Assembly (NCBI GenBank): GCA_039621445.1
Contig: CP154954.1
Location: forward strand, 58,920,701-58,984,700
From: Euglena gracilis
Taxonomy: Eukaryota > Euglenida > Euglenophyceae > Euglenales
Length of the DNA stretch: 64,000 bases
Direction of reading: 5' to 3'
The notes below the pieces were generated by a model. It was not told where the DNA came from, made no database searches, and saw nothing but the letters and a program-made list of their open reading frames with translations. Positions within the stretch are counted from its first letter, which is position 1. The number at the start of each line of letters is the position of its first letter. This document shows positions 30,818 through 42,134 of this stretch, piece after piece. Position numbers and translations under genes: made by a program.

Positions 30818-31369
30818 TTTCAGGTATTTTAAAGGTGTTATTTACGAAGAGGAGGTGGAACCCGAACCCCCCCGTAAAGGACGGTGTGCAGAGCTTTCAG
30901 ATAATTTTGGGAACGAAACTTGCCGAGTCATGGGACATAGCCGACGATTTTTTCGATGAGGCTCCTGCAGGTACCCCCCAAGGAATTTTGGGTTCGGAGG
31001 AACAATCTTTGGAAAGGGAAGGAGGTGAGAATTTCACAGACTTGGATTTGCTTTTTGAAATGCAAAAAGGTGGACAGGTTTTCAAAGCACATTTTTTCTC
31101 TAAGGGGTGGAAATTTTGGGCCAAGATTTGAAAGATGGCCCGGGAGGGCACGGGTTGATGTGACCCCCCCCCCCCCGACAAAAGCGGATCCGTACGTCAC
31201 ATTCCCGTTACGTTTGTGGGAACGTGATGAATTGTCATTGCGGGGAACCAATCCCGCGGTTTGCGGTGTTGTTTTTGTTGATTCTGATTTTTGGTGTTTG
31301 GTCGAGGAAAGCAGCAGATCACGAAGTTCAACAATCCCCCTCAACAGAAAAGCGCGCAACACTCAATAA
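30772..31369 (+). pseudogene. Continuation of the unrecognised coding block, frame-broken
   Basis: Two overlapping frames (30772-31131 and 30956-31369) follow the 276-residue ORF on the same strand. Segments such as EEVEPEPPRKG, SWDIADDFFDEAPAGTPQG and NFTDLDLLFEMQKGGQVFKA look protein-like. They probably belonged to one reading frame with the ORF upstream. Confidence 0.3.
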
Positions 31370-32089
31370 AAAGAGGGTAATTTGCTCCTTAAAGAGGGAC
31401 TAAGCAAAAAAACTCAACAAAAAAGGGCTCCGAACCAATAAAAAAAAAGGAGTTTGCTCCTTGAGGAAAAAATCCTTGATGGAAAGCTCTTATCAAACCC
31501 CCTGAAGCCTAACAACCAGCATTCTTGAATGACGGTTTGTTAAAAAACGGTTCGCAATGGTTGGAAACGCGAAACCTTGCCTAGGCCCCATTGTGGCTCG
31601 GCGTGCAACTTTTGTAGTTGCAACCCGACCCGTCTTGGGTGCCCGCAAAGTGTCATTCTAAGCATTAGTGTCGTGTGGTGTGTGGGGATAAAAACCGCAT
31701 ACCATATTGTGATTGTGAACACACGACTCACACATACGCGGTACCGTGGGAACCACCTCGAGTGGGAGGCGGCGGTTGCGGCGACGGCGTACGCAGCTGA
31801 GTTGCGCCGCACCCTTGCCCACGAAGCGTTGCCCCACACTGATTTTCCGCACCACCTGTTGCACCGTTGCACCATCTCCCCTGGGGAGCGGTGTGGCCCG
31901 TTTGGTTGCCCCCCCCCCGCCGTTACTTACGCGGGGTGGCATTTTGGGCTGCCCCCCCCCCTCTTGTTGCTCTTACCAACCGTACACATACCACTGTTTT
32001 TCGTAAACCAAAATGTGTCTTTTTGTGCGGACCCCTTCTTTTTACTTACGTTTTTCAAAATATCCCCGAGATTTTTCTAAGTGGGGGAG
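31370..32089. other. No gene recognised; end of the repeat-flanked interior
   Basis: A-rich at first (AAAAGAGGGTAATTTGCTCC occurs near 31368, with a similar AAAAAAGGAGTTTGCTCC near 31442), then mixed. A plus-strand frame 31577-32080 has no recognisable domain. Ends in the purine tract next to the right direct repeat. Confidence 0.4.
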
Positions 32090-32550
32090 TGTAAAGGGGT
32101 CCTAACCCAATATTTGGCCAAATTTTGCCTGAGTGGGGCCGAAAATCACTGAAATTCCTTTGTTTGGTTTTCGAGTCCAATTTAACCCAAGGAAAAGATT
32201 ATTATGGTTCGGCTTGAAAGCCTGAACTCAATTTTTTGGCCTTGCTGGGCCGATTCTTTGAAATTTTCAAGACAGGCCGACCAATTTTCCACAGTAGGAC
32301 TTTCCCAGTTTCCCTAATTAACCTGAGAACGTCCCCACTCGAACCCACCAATTTCAAACCAACCTCACACACAGGGTTCTTTGCCCATACCAATGCACTT
32401 GTAAAGAATATAAAAAATACCAATTGTTTGTGCATGCAAGAACCAGAATTTGAAGAAAAAGTGAATTTCAAGGTTCAATGGAAAAAAGCCCAAGGACAAA
32501 AAGAAAAAGATTGATTATAATGACTTCGACGCCCGGCGGCCGCCTCAACA
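32090..32550 (+). repeat. Direct repeat (LTR-like), right copy
   Basis: About 88% identical to 26223-26684; preceded by AAGTGGGGGAG. Confidence 0.75.
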
Positions 32551-32599
32551 AAATGCTGAGCCCGAAGGATCCGCAAAAAATCCGAACCAAGAAAGGGCT

Positions 32600-35500
32600 T
32601 TCAGCAAGATGTTTTGAATTTTTGATACAAGTCTCAGCCTCAAATAATGAGCTTGAAACGCCCCAAAAATTGTCCCACTGACGCAATTGCTGGACTTCCT
32701 CCACCTGCAAACGAGCATTTTTTCCACCGTAAAACTCCAGTCTGTCTGGTGCTGTGGGGTTTCCAATGGGAAGTGTCCACACCACCTTCTTGCAGATTTT
32801 TTTTGGTGAGGGAATTCCCTGTTTCTGAGGCCAAAGGCCTTTTCCCATCTAAAGACCACAACATTTTTTTGCGTCCAATTATGTGGGCTGCCCTCGTCAC
32901 ATATTCTTGCAATAAATGCCAGGGGCTTATGAGTGGGCTGTCTGGAAGATTATTTACCTCCTCCCACCTGGGGGATTGCGTCCCTTCCCTTGCAACAAAA
33001 TGAAACTTTCATCTCCCAAGAACCTAATGTTACGCTGGATTCTTGCTAAATCGACCCCCCTGTGTAGGGCCAACAGCCTCCAACAAAAGATCGGTTTGTC
33101 TATAAGGTCTTTCAAGGACAATTCTGAGAAGGGTTTTGAACATTTGCTTAACTGCCCCAGAAATGCTGTGAGATCCCTAAAGGTGGCATACCGAGCCACA
33201 TTCAAATTCCACTTTGTTTTCAGTGGAGCCAGAAGGGGGAAAATGGCAGTGAACCAAACCTTGGAAGTAACAAAGCTGCTGAATATGCATTTCGGGCAGT
33301 GTTGATGCTGTTAACAGCAATATCAAGTAAGGCTTCGGCCATCTTGTGGACTTTGCAGTCCTTCAGGGGCACCACTTTGTGCAACATTTGGCCCACCAAT
33401 TTCCTGAAGGCTAATTCATATCTTTTGACATTGCCAATTTTTTTTATGTAAGTGTCGATACTGGGCATCGACACTTCCTGGGATTGTACTATTTTTTCTG
33501 ATACAATCAAGCCGGCCAACTTTCGCATTCGGGGGGGGGGAAGGCATCTATTCCCCCCAAAAGTTGATGAACAGGCCCCACTGGGGGGGGGGGACCAGCA
33601 AAACTTTGCTGCCTTGCTGCCTGATTGCCATTAATTGGCGCCACCATGATGTCGAAGCCCAGTGGGGTACAGTCAACAGAAAAGTTAGATCTGTTTTTAA
33701 CATTGATCTCTGAACCAACTGGGGAATGATGCTCCAGGGAAGGTTTGCATAAACTGAGGGGGTCCCCTTACATCTGCCTCCAGTGCATCCACCAGCAAAG
33801 CCATTTTGTGGGGGTATCGACAAATGAACGGGGAATTGTTTGTTGCTGGGTGTGAAAAACGTGTCCACCTCTGGCGTTATGTCTTTTCTGAAAAATTGGA
33901 GATTTTGGTGAAATATGTTCAGGTTTAGGGTGTAATCCCCTGGGTCCTTTTGCTCCCTGGTCAAGGAGTCTACCAATTGCTGCTTTGTGGGGACCCAAAC
34001 CACCTGCACATTGATTTGCTTTTCTTGACAATGATACCGCAGGTGTTTTAAGGTGGAGTTTAGGTAGGGCTTTTTGCCTCCACGTTTTGTTAAAAAACTT
34101 ACAGCCACCTGGATGTCCACACAAAGAACAATTGGTTGTTTTGGTTTTGCCAAAGCCTTTACGGTTTCCACTGCAGCCCTCAGCTCTTTTTTGATTTATA
34201 TGAAGGACATGCAAGTCCCTCCACAAATCCTGCACCTTTTGGCCTGAATCTTTGTCCAGCCCTCCCCCTCCCCATTGCGAGGTGCTGCTGTCTGAGAAGA
34301 GTCCTTGAGAGGCCTGGATTGAAATGCCCTGCACACACCTGGCTGCAAAAACGCTTTGGATCCAGAATTTGATGTTTGACCCCCTGTGGAATGGTCAATG
34401 TTTGGTCCCAACCCCACTTGGTGTGCAGGTCCACCATTTTGAAAAGTTGAGCTGTCAGAGTTCTGAGAAATTGCATTGGCACTAAATAGCTTCTGATTTG
34501 CACCGCAATAGAACTGAGTTTTCTGCGGCTCATTTTTGTGCTGTAAGTACCTTTCCTAACTCCTTTCTCAAGGATTTCAGTTTTTCCTGAGTAATTTCCG
34601 GTTGGCCTTTTCTCAAATTCATCCACTGGCCCAAATGCTCTATTTACTGTGTTGGTGCCATACAGGGTTTGGGGAGGTTTAATCTGAAACCTGCCAGTAA
34701 GAGATATTCTTTCGTTTCTTCCAAATGTTGGGCTGCTGTCCTTTTGCTGGGGGCTAACAGCAAAATGTCGTCCAAGTAGATGAAAACTACCTTTCTTTAC
34801 TGTCTCCATTTTCTTTCCCTGACTCTCACCAGAGTAATAAATTTTTTTCGCAGGCTGCTTATACCAAAGCATGCAGCTTGAAACTGCCAAGATTCCCCTC
34901 CCACTTGCATGCAAACATATTTTTCTAGGCTTCTGTGCAGCTTTAAGTGAAAAAAAGCATCCTTCAGATCTATTTTCCGCAGAACCAACCTTTTCTTAAG
35001 CATGGGAAGGTGTTTCCCATGTGCTCCAGTCTGAACCTCTGGGGGGTTAAAAGGATATTTAACTGTCGAAAATCTGAAATTCGTCTTTCCTTTGTCTTTT
35101 TTGGTAATGATGAAATAAGGGACAAAGTGTTTTGCCTCATCTCGGGACGTTCGCCAGGTTGCCCCTGCACATTCGTATTCTGTCGGAATTTTCTGGGTAG
35201 GCATTATTCCTTAGGGGGTTTTGTAGGGAGGTTTTGAGGACATCTGAGGGGGGAGGGAAAGATCTGCCATAACCCCTCCATTATAAAGTTTGTTACCTCT
35301 CTTCTGGATCCTGCTTTGACCAAATGGAATGCTGGCCTGCAGGGCCATGTACGAAGGGGGTACCCCTGGTTGTAAATTGTCTGGAGAATCCACAGGCCCC
35401 ATCACTGGGGTCCTTCCCACTGGCTGCCCCATCACTGGGGTCCTCTCTGGCTGTCCCATCACTGGGGTCAAAGCTGGTCCTGCAATAGGGTTGCTCAAAG

Positions 35501-36200
35501 ACAGGCTTTCCCCCTGCTTTCTAATGCTGGGGGAAGGTCTTTGTCTGCAGTGGAGAGGTACATATAACGCTGGGGGGTCTGGGCTGAACACCTTCTGGGG
35601 GGGGCCTGGTAACCAATCTTGGGCCTCCCCCCGAAAGGCTGATGTGGTGTGGTTGGTCTTGAATGATGGCCCCCACTGGCCTGGAGATCTTGCTTATTCC
35701 CCTGGCCTCCATTGGCCTCCTTATTTTCAACATAATGGCTTCCACTGGCCTTTTGTATTTGAAGGGGTGGCTGCTTGCTGCATTGATAGGCAGCTCCTGA
35801 GGGGTTACTGTTTGAGAGAGCTGTGGGGTAAGTTGGACATGCCTTTCCACAGTGGCAGTTTTGCAGCATGAGCTTCTGGCTTCCATAGCCTTGAAAGCGG
35901 GCTGGCTCCATGCCCCGTTGGATGATGGCTGCCATAGCCCTATTGAAAAGGGCTTTCCATGCCCTTGATGCAGTGCCTTTTTTACATGGAATATTCCCCC
36001 TGGGTGGGGGGGGTGGGTAGTCTGTCAGACAATTCTCCCCCATTTCCCACTGACAATCTCTCCACCTGAGCTGTGGCTGCTGGTTTTTTTGTCTTCTCGG
36101 GTGTGTGGTCACCACTGTCCAGGGTCCATGGCCGTCGTTGAACTGTTGGAACTGAAATTTTTCTGGGTAACTGGAGGATGGGGGGGTTGCGACGGCCACG
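32600..36200 (-). pseudogene. DIRS-like retrotransposon copy C, minus strand, decayed
   Basis: Read on the minus strand from right to left. Gag-like region at about 35500-36170 (DGHGPWTVVTTHPRRQKNQQ, homologous to GPWQTVVRRPRKGQKQ of copy D). RT at about 34600-35200 (GKTNFRFSTVKYPFNPPEV, then LRKIDLKDAFFHLKLHRSLE). RNase H near 33950-34330 (ILCVDIQVAVSFLTKRG, WVPTKQQLVDSLTREQ). A tyrosine recombinase follows at 32640-33500: IDTYIKKIGNVKRYELAFRK, FSELSLKDLIDKPIFCWRLL, LALHRGVDLARI with its conserved Arg, and HSTRQTGVLR with H-x-x-R. Frames are broken at several points. It differs enough from copies A and D to be a separate subfamily. Confidence 0.8.
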
Positions 36201-36207
36201 GACCAGC

Positions 36208-36284
36208 GATTCGTACTCCCTCGAGTAAAAACGACAAGGGAGGAGGGGACACCGAGGGCGAAGCACAAAGACCTTGTGAGCCAT
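36208..36284 (+). repeat. DIRS 3'-end fragment
   Basis: The block with GTACTCCCTCGAGTAAAAAC and GGGACACCGAGGGCGAAGCA is also found near the 3' end of copy D at 40411-40488 and, diverged, at 25702-25780. It is therefore the terminal piece of a plus-strand element, abutting copy D. Confidence 0.7.
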
Positions 36285-36352
36285 GCCTTGCTCGCCGGCG
36301 GTGTTGTTTGGATTGTTTGGGTGCGCTGGGTTAGGAGGTCCCGCTTAGTGCC
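36285..36352 (+). repeat. Left inverted terminal repeat of DIRS copy D
   Basis: 68 bp from GCCTTGCTCGCCGGCG to GCTTAGTGCC. Reverse complement of 40632-40699 with a single T/C difference. Confidence 0.9.
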
Positions 36353-36529
36353 TTTTTTCGCTGGAGTTGGCTGATTCCTAATTTGCCCTTCGACACCCAG
36401 AAGAAAGGAACTTCAAATACCTCACCAATTGAGAAAAGAAGAAGACAATCAATCTATTCAAATTATCCAGAAAGTCACGCTCGTGCAGAACTTCAAATCA
36501 AAAGTTGTTGACTTTTTCGAAAGAATTCA

Positions 36530-38137
36530 ATGAAAGATGCAACTTCAAAGAAGCACAGCGCTGGAGAACTTCAAGAGGGAGCAGCAGCAGCAGCTGGACA
36601 ACCTGACGACGCGGGTCAACTGTGGCGAACCGTGGCTGCCCCTTCCCCAAAAGAAAATTCCCCCACAGAAATTTCCAGAACCCAAACCCCGCAAAGTGAT
36701 GGCCACGGACCCTGGCAGACAGTGGTCAGAAGGCCCCGAAAGGGGCAGAAGCAACAACCAGCAGGCCACTACGGCCATTGGAGCCAGGGCCATTGGGGCC
36801 AACATTACACAACACACAATGCATCCAAGCGGGGCTATGGCAGCCAAAACCGCACAGGCCATGGCGGCCAAAACAGCAAGCTGGGCCATGGAGGCCACAA
36901 CAGCAATGGCCATGGCGGCCGATGGAACAAAGGCCAGGGTGGCCAACAATACCAAGGCCAGGGTGGCCGATTCCACAAACAGATGCCCAGTGGCAGGGGC
37001 AGAACACAACACAACGGTCCACAACACCCCCCCAACCATTTCTTCATCACAAACCACATCAGGGGAAAAGGATTGGCCCCCAGAGGCCCCCCAAGATTTT
37101 CAATGGGCATGGCGCCCAAGATCAAAGAGAAGTCAATGGGGACATCAAGAAGGCCAGTGGGGCCAGAATTATCATCAAGGCCACTGGGGCCATCAATTAT
37201 CAGAAGGGGAGAACCCCCAGAAGCTAAAAGGCTGTCCACCAGCAGGGGGTTTCAATGTACGGTGGCAGCCCCAGGAGGATGCCCCCACACGGGCAGTGGA
37301 GGACAAGGGGGCAACCCCCCCTCAAAATTCTTTGTCAATGCCCATGGCAGGGGCAAACCAAAACAAGGGGGAGACCCAAAATGGGGCCCCTATGGTATGT
37401 CAATCGACAACGCCAATGACAAAGTGGAGGATCAGAGAGTCTGTGAGCAGAGCATGCACACCCTCCCAGCCTCCTTTAGAAAATACTCAATCCCTAGTGG
37501 CACCAGGGGTGCAATGTACAACACCCCCCACCCAGCACCCAGAAAATCATCTAGTTGGGAAAATACACTCCATGGAGGAAAAATGGGGAGACACCCCCCT
37601 GTACCAAAGACTTCAGAAAAGTCTAAAATGGTGGACAAAAAATGCCCCCCCCCCAGCAACATCTCAATTGATAAAAAATGGAATTCAACCCCCCTGGGTG
37701 AATCCCCCAAAATTGTCCACCCACCCAAAACCCAGAGCCAACCTGGACCTGAAACAGGCAGAAAAAATCCTGTTGGATTACGAAAAAACTGGGGCAGTGA
37801 AACGAGTTTGGGACTCAAAAACCCAGCATTTGATCCCATGGTTTTTAATTTCAAACCAGAAGGGGGAACAACCAAGTGCAGAATGATCAGCGACTGCAGA
37901 GAAATAAATCAGCAGTTTCAAGTAAAACCTTTCAAGCTGGATCATATCCAGCACATTTTTCCCGTTTTGGAAAAAGGCCACTGGGCAGCAAAAATAGACC
38001 TAAAGGATGCCTATTTCCATATTCCATTAGGTCCAGGCCTAAGGCCATTTTTAAGGCATCAGGTGGGGGGGCAGACCTGGGAATTTCAAACAGGCTCCTT
38101 TGGGCTAAATGTAATGCCCCAATTTTCATGTCAGTGA
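36530..38137 (+). pseudogene. DIRS copy D gag-like protein and RT N-terminal part
   Basis: A 535-residue frame. Residues 1-60 are helical and Gln/Ala-rich. A conserved DGHGPWQTVVRRPRKGQ segment follows, shared by copies A and C. Then comes a long Gly/Gln/His/Asn-rich repeat region (GHGGQN, GQGGQQ) likely to bind nucleic acid. The C-terminal 120 residues are the start of reverse transcriptase: KCRMISDCREINQQFQVKPF, FPVLEKGHWAAKIDLKDAYF and RPFLRHQVGGQTWEF. The frame ends prematurely after VMPQFSCQ. Comparison with copy A (CCCCAAATTTTC versus CCCCAATTTTC) shows that one A is missing here, which puts the YLDD box in another frame. Confidence 0.8.
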
Positions 38138-39630
38138 TGAAAACGTTCGAAAAGCTGTGGAGAAAAAGAGGCATCCAGGTGTTTATTTACCTGGACGACA
38201 TTTTGCTGGTGGCCCCCACCCAAAACACATTGCAAAATCACCTGAACAGAGTTGTCAAAGATTTGCTGGATTCTGGGTTCAAAATCAATATAAAAACGTC
38301 CACCCTCCAGCCCACACAAGTGGTAACCCATCTGGGTTTTCAACTGAACTTCCAGGAAGGAAAGCTACAGGTGCCCCCCCTGAAAGTCAAAACCATAAAA
38401 AAGGAGCTGGAAAAATCGTGAAAAAAGATTACATGTCAAAAAGGCAGTTGGCTGCCATTTTGGGCCAAATAAGATGCAACCTAATGGCCCTGCCCTTTTT
38501 AAGGGCTTTTACAGACACCCTAGCAAATTTTTTGGTGGCAAAGTCCACAGCCCCCTGGGGCTCAAAACACCACATTTCCCAGGAAATCAAAGCCCAATTA
38601 AGGGAAATAAAAATTCTGCTGGACCCCTGGGGGGGCAGAACCTTCCCCCAAAATGCAACCAGAATGTTGCACTCAGACAGCAGCACCCATGCCTGGGGGG
38701 GGCTAGACATCCACACAGGAGAAATTGTGCAGGGATTTTGGAGAAAAGACTCCATTTTGCACATCAATGTAAAGGAGCTCAGTGCAGCAATCGGCACTGT
38801 GAAAAGTTTGAGCAAACCTGGGGAAACCGTTTCCTTGTCAGTAGACAACCAGGTAATTTACTTTTACCTAACAAAAGGTGGGAGCAGAAAGGACCCCTTC
38901 AACAAAATGCTAAGACCATTATTCAAGTGGTGCATGGAGCACCAAGTAAACCTCCAAGTCAACTGGGTGCCTTCAAAGGAATGCCTAGCAGACCCCATCG
39001 GCAGGTGGGAAATGGACAGGGGGGATTATTCTTTAGACCCCCAACTTTTTCAATGGCTCAGACAGCAGTTCAAAGATTTCATAAATCTGGAAACAGATTT
39101 ATTTGCCTCCCCAGGCAACAGAAAACTGTCCAAATTTGTGGCCAGGTGGCCCCATTGGGAAGCCACAGCGGTAAATGCATTACAATGTCCACTGGACAAC
39201 ATGGGGGATCTTTATGCAAACCCCCCCTGGTCAATATTTCAAAAATTTTTACCCAGGTTGAAAATGTTTCCCCAGACCAAAGTTTTGATGGTCACCCCCT
39301 ACTGGGATTCAGCCACATGGTGGCCCCAATTAATAAAAATGAAAGTACCAGGGGCCCCCTGCCTGAAAATCACCACCTACAGGGGTATGTTCACCAACTG
39401 CAGGGGGGAACAAATGCCACCCCCCAGGTGGCCCCTGCTTTGCATGATTTGCTCAGGCAAATTTTGGAGGGGAAACAAATTCAGTTTAAAACCATTGAAG
39501 ATTTCCTGGGGAGAAACCCCAGTTTAAAGCGTTATCAGAGTGCTTTTGCACTTCTGTGGGTAATTTTGGAACAAATGGGAGTGCCCCCCCCCCAGAAGCC
39601 ACCACTGACCAAGTGGCTGACGCTTTAATA
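38138..39630 (+). pseudogene. DIRS copy D RT C-terminal part and RNase H
   Basis: The catalytic IYLDDILLVAPT lies at about 38182-38220 in the +1 frame. From about 38410 the frame changes again and reads through the RNase H: MLHSDSSTHAWGG (D), HINVKELSAAIG (E) and LSVDNQVIYFYLTKGG (D). Next come NWVPSKECLADPIGRWEMDR, LFASPGNRKLSKFVARWPHW and MVTPYWDSATWW, a block typical of the DIRS/PAT RNase H to methyltransferase-like region. Another shift occurs near 39420. Multiple single-base indels suggest decay and not programmed shifting, but programmed shifting at one site cannot be excluded. Confidence 0.8.
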
Positions 39631-40400
39631 CAATTATTCCAATTTTCCAAGGCCCAAGCCCGTAATGCCTATAGTGCAATGCTTTTGATTCCTGGGTTTG
39701 GTGGGCTGAGATTCCACACTCTGTTAACCCCCTAAAAGAGGCTTTGGAACCAAAACTTGGAGAAGTATGGGGCATTTTGGGATCCCCTCCCAATCCTCCT
39801 GGGGCTGGCAAAGGCGCCTATGCCCACTGATATTTGTACATTGCGTACACAACTGATTTTTTGTTCACGCACCCTCTGTTTATACCGATCCTCAGATTTG
39901 GCACAAGTCAAACGAACCACCAGTGTGTTGGGTAGGGCACCCTACATCAAAATTAAGCGTAAAGGACAAAAATTCCATAAATGGGAAAGGGTGGTGTCCA
40001 TTCCCCAATGTCCCCAAATAAGCCCATTTCATTTAATGATGTGCTATGTTGCTGCAACACGTTTATTCGTCAGACCTGGGGGCCCCCTGCTGATTACATT
40101 AAAACCCCCCTTCAGGGCCACAAGTGCAGACACTGTTGCTTCCATCACAAAAGATTTTTTTGGCCAAGCATGGGGTGACCCCCCAGGTGTGGGGGGCCCA
40201 CTCCACCAGAGGAGCAGGAGTCGGTTTACTCAAAAAATTGGGCCTTTCTGCCCAAGAAGTTTGCGAAATTGGCCAGTGGAGGGGGGTGGAGGCTTTTACA
40301 GCCCACTATCAACGACTTGGTGCCCAAGGTGCCCTGGAACATGCCCTGGCCCCCCTAATTTCAGTGCACAATCTGGCCTCACAAGGGCAAAGTGCGGAGC
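39631..40400 (+). pseudogene. DIRS copy D tyrosine recombinase
   Basis: N-terminal core-binding part at about 39540-39700 (RYQSAFALLWVILEQMG, AQARNAYSAMLLIPGFG). The catalytic domain carries the first arginine in LCLYRSSDLAQVKR (39888-39930), then GRAPYIKIKRKGQKFHKWER. The H-x-x-R box HSTRGAGVGLLKKLG is at 40204-40248. W-R-G-V-E-A-F-T-A-H-Y supplies the candidate nucleophile tyrosine at about 40308-40312. An in-frame stop at about 39733 and two frame changes break it. The enzyme would insert a circular DNA copy by recombination. Confidence 0.8.
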
Positions 40401-40631
40401 CCGAGGTGTCTCGTACTCCCTCGAGTAAAAACGACAAGGGAGGAAGGGACACCGAGGGCGAAGCACAAAGACCTTGTGAGCCCGACCCCCCCACCCGTAA
40501 AAGAAAATTTGTCTTCAAAAGCCCTTGGTCAGAGAGTGGGGGCCAGGGGGGGGGGGAGGGGGGACACCCCCCAGGGGCAAGAAGTCACGTCGCCCAGTCG
40601 GAGCAGCGTCGTCAGCCAACTCCGGCGAGGC

Positions 40632-40699
40632 GGCACTAAGCGGGACCTCCTAACCCAGCGCACCCAAACAATCCAAACAACGCCGCCGGCGAGCAAGGC
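40632..40699 (+). repeat. Right inverted terminal repeat of DIRS copy D
   Basis: 68 bp, inverted relative to 36285-36352. Confidence 0.9.
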
Positions 40700-41490
40700 A
40701 TGGCCTCACAAGGGCAAAGTGCGGAGCCCGAGGTGTCCTGCTCCTGCCCCGTCATGTTCTCCAGCGCTTGCTGCTCCTTCACTCTTCTCCACTTTTGGTT
40801 TCTTCCTTGAATTTCCTTGCGATTCATGTTGACCGCTTGGTTCCATGTCGGTTGCTTCGGCGCCTGCTGGCACTCCATTTTCTCCAGCTTCTGCTGCCTT
40901 CGCTGGTATTCTTGTGTGCTCCGCTGGGCAGGTGGACACAAGGTGTTTTGCATCTTTCATGGTAATCAAATATTTCTTCCTCCGATTTTTCTTTATCGCC
41001 TGAATTGCTCTTCCGCTTCACAATTAATTGACCGTTGGTAGTGATCGTTGCTGAGCTCGTTGAGTTGAAATTCTGTCCCCTTTTTGGGGGAAAGGTGCCA
41101 CGGGCTTCGCAAATTGCCCTTTTGAGGCAGGCCATTTCTTCCTCGCCGGCGTTTTGCTGCGTGGATTGCGACACGTAGGGCTCAGAGGTTCCGCTTAGTG
41201 CCTCTCTTCGCCGGAGCTGGCTGACTCCTCATTTCCCCTTCGGCACGGAGGACAGTAGAGCCTTTGAACCACAGACCATTCGGGCTCCGCATTTCAAGGT
41301 GGTGATGTCCAGCTTTCCTTGCCGGCCGCTCTGTTCTGAGTTTTCTGATTCCTAACTCTGCCCCTCCCTCCGGCGAGGCGGCACGCACAGGCTTTTAAGA
41401 GGCCGCAAGGCATGGCATTGGGAGGTTTTTGTGCTTTGCCCTTGGTGTCTCTTCCTCCCTGGTCCTTTTCCTCAGGGGTACGACACCCAG
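40700..41490. repeat. DIRS terminal-repeat debris
   Basis: Contains a further left-terminus-like block at 41190-41245 (CCGCTTAGTGCC, TTCGCCGGAGCTGGCTGACT). At 41416-41480 there is an inverted version of the conserved 3' block (TTTGTGCTTTGCCCTTGGTGTC). Between them lies a minus-strand Gln/Lys/Glu-rich frame (about 40640-40950) that may be a gag remnant. This looks like a deleted or solo DIRS copy. Confidence 0.55.
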
Positions 41491-42134
41491 GGCCGCAGGG
41501 TATCCAAGCGCGAAGCCTCAACAATCACCCAACGTTTTTCCTGCAATCGATAATCAGGTTTCCGGAACACCCCCCACTTATAAGCCCCCCCGGGGCTTAC
41601 AGGGGTCCGGTTTTTGTTTGACAGACGAAGGGGGTGGGCTATAGCTGGCCGGTTTATAGCTCAAGGAATTGCTCATGAAAAATGACCCCGACACCGCCCC
41701 AAATCGGCTTTTTTTTGGCAAATTTGGTCAAAAATCCCTTTTTGATGATGGTGAGCCCCAAAAAAAATTCCAAAAAATCAGTTTGTGTGGTTTGCGGCCG
41801 TCTGGCACTCAGCGGCAAAGCTCAACCAGACGCGGCAGCAAAGAAAACGCCCGCACGGCGTGTGAGAAATGCAGGGCATGAGGTGTTTTGCAAGAACCAC
41901 AACCAAAACAGCAAAGCAGCCCTTCCTGTCCCAAACAATGCTTTCCAGATTAAGTTCAATGTTTTTTTTGGCAGTGTGGAAAAAAATATTTCCTTAAAGA
42001 CGTCGCTTGGAGGTATCGTTTTCCAAACAAACTATTTTTCGTATTCTTCTGGGAAGTTTTCGGAACAAAACCGGACTGGAACGAGGGCTTTCAGACATCG
42101 GCTGTTTTGGAGAGACAAAAGGTAGCGGTCGCGC
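41491..42134. other. No gene; sequence downstream of the EBP1 gene
   Basis: Contains the expected 3' UTR of the minus-strand EBP1 gene. No polyadenylation signal can be assigned with confidence and no other gene is seen. Confidence 0.4.

Larger units (their letters stand above)
26223..32550 (+). mobile_element. Unclassified element flanked by ~465-bp direct repeats
   Basis: Direct repeats at 26223-26684 and 32090-32550 share roughly 88% identity by eye. Both begin TGTAAAGGGGTCCTAACCC and end near CA. A purine-rich AAGTGGGGGAG (32080-32090) directly precedes the right copy, as a polypurine tract would. These are LTR-like properties. However, no tRNA primer site follows the left copy, no target duplication is evident, and the interior has no RT or integrase motif. 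Sequence near 26808-26845 (beyond the left repeat) reappears inverted at about 32563-32602 (beyond the right repeat), so the locus is rearranged. Confidence 0.55.
36285..40699 (+). mobile_element. DIRS/PAT-like tyrosine-recombinase retrotransposon copy D, nearly complete
   Basis: 4.4 kb, bounded by 68-bp inverted terminal repeats (36285-36352 and 40632-40699) that differ by one base. The similarity extends imperfectly into the flanks (CTTGTGAG-CCATG) and inward (GAGTTGGCTGA). Contents in order: Gly/Gln/His-rich gag-like protein, RT with YLDD, RNase H, and a tyrosine recombinase instead of integrase. Inverted ends plus a tyrosine recombinase define the DIRS order, which integrates without target duplication. 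The coding region changes frame about five times, so this copy is probably inactive although little diverged. Confidence 0.88.

Noticed and set aside
36537-37886. 449-residue alternative frame in DIRS copy D
   Set aside because: Ala/Thr/Met-rich; the conserved GPWQTVVRRP motif shared with copies A and C and the RT motifs lie in the other frame.
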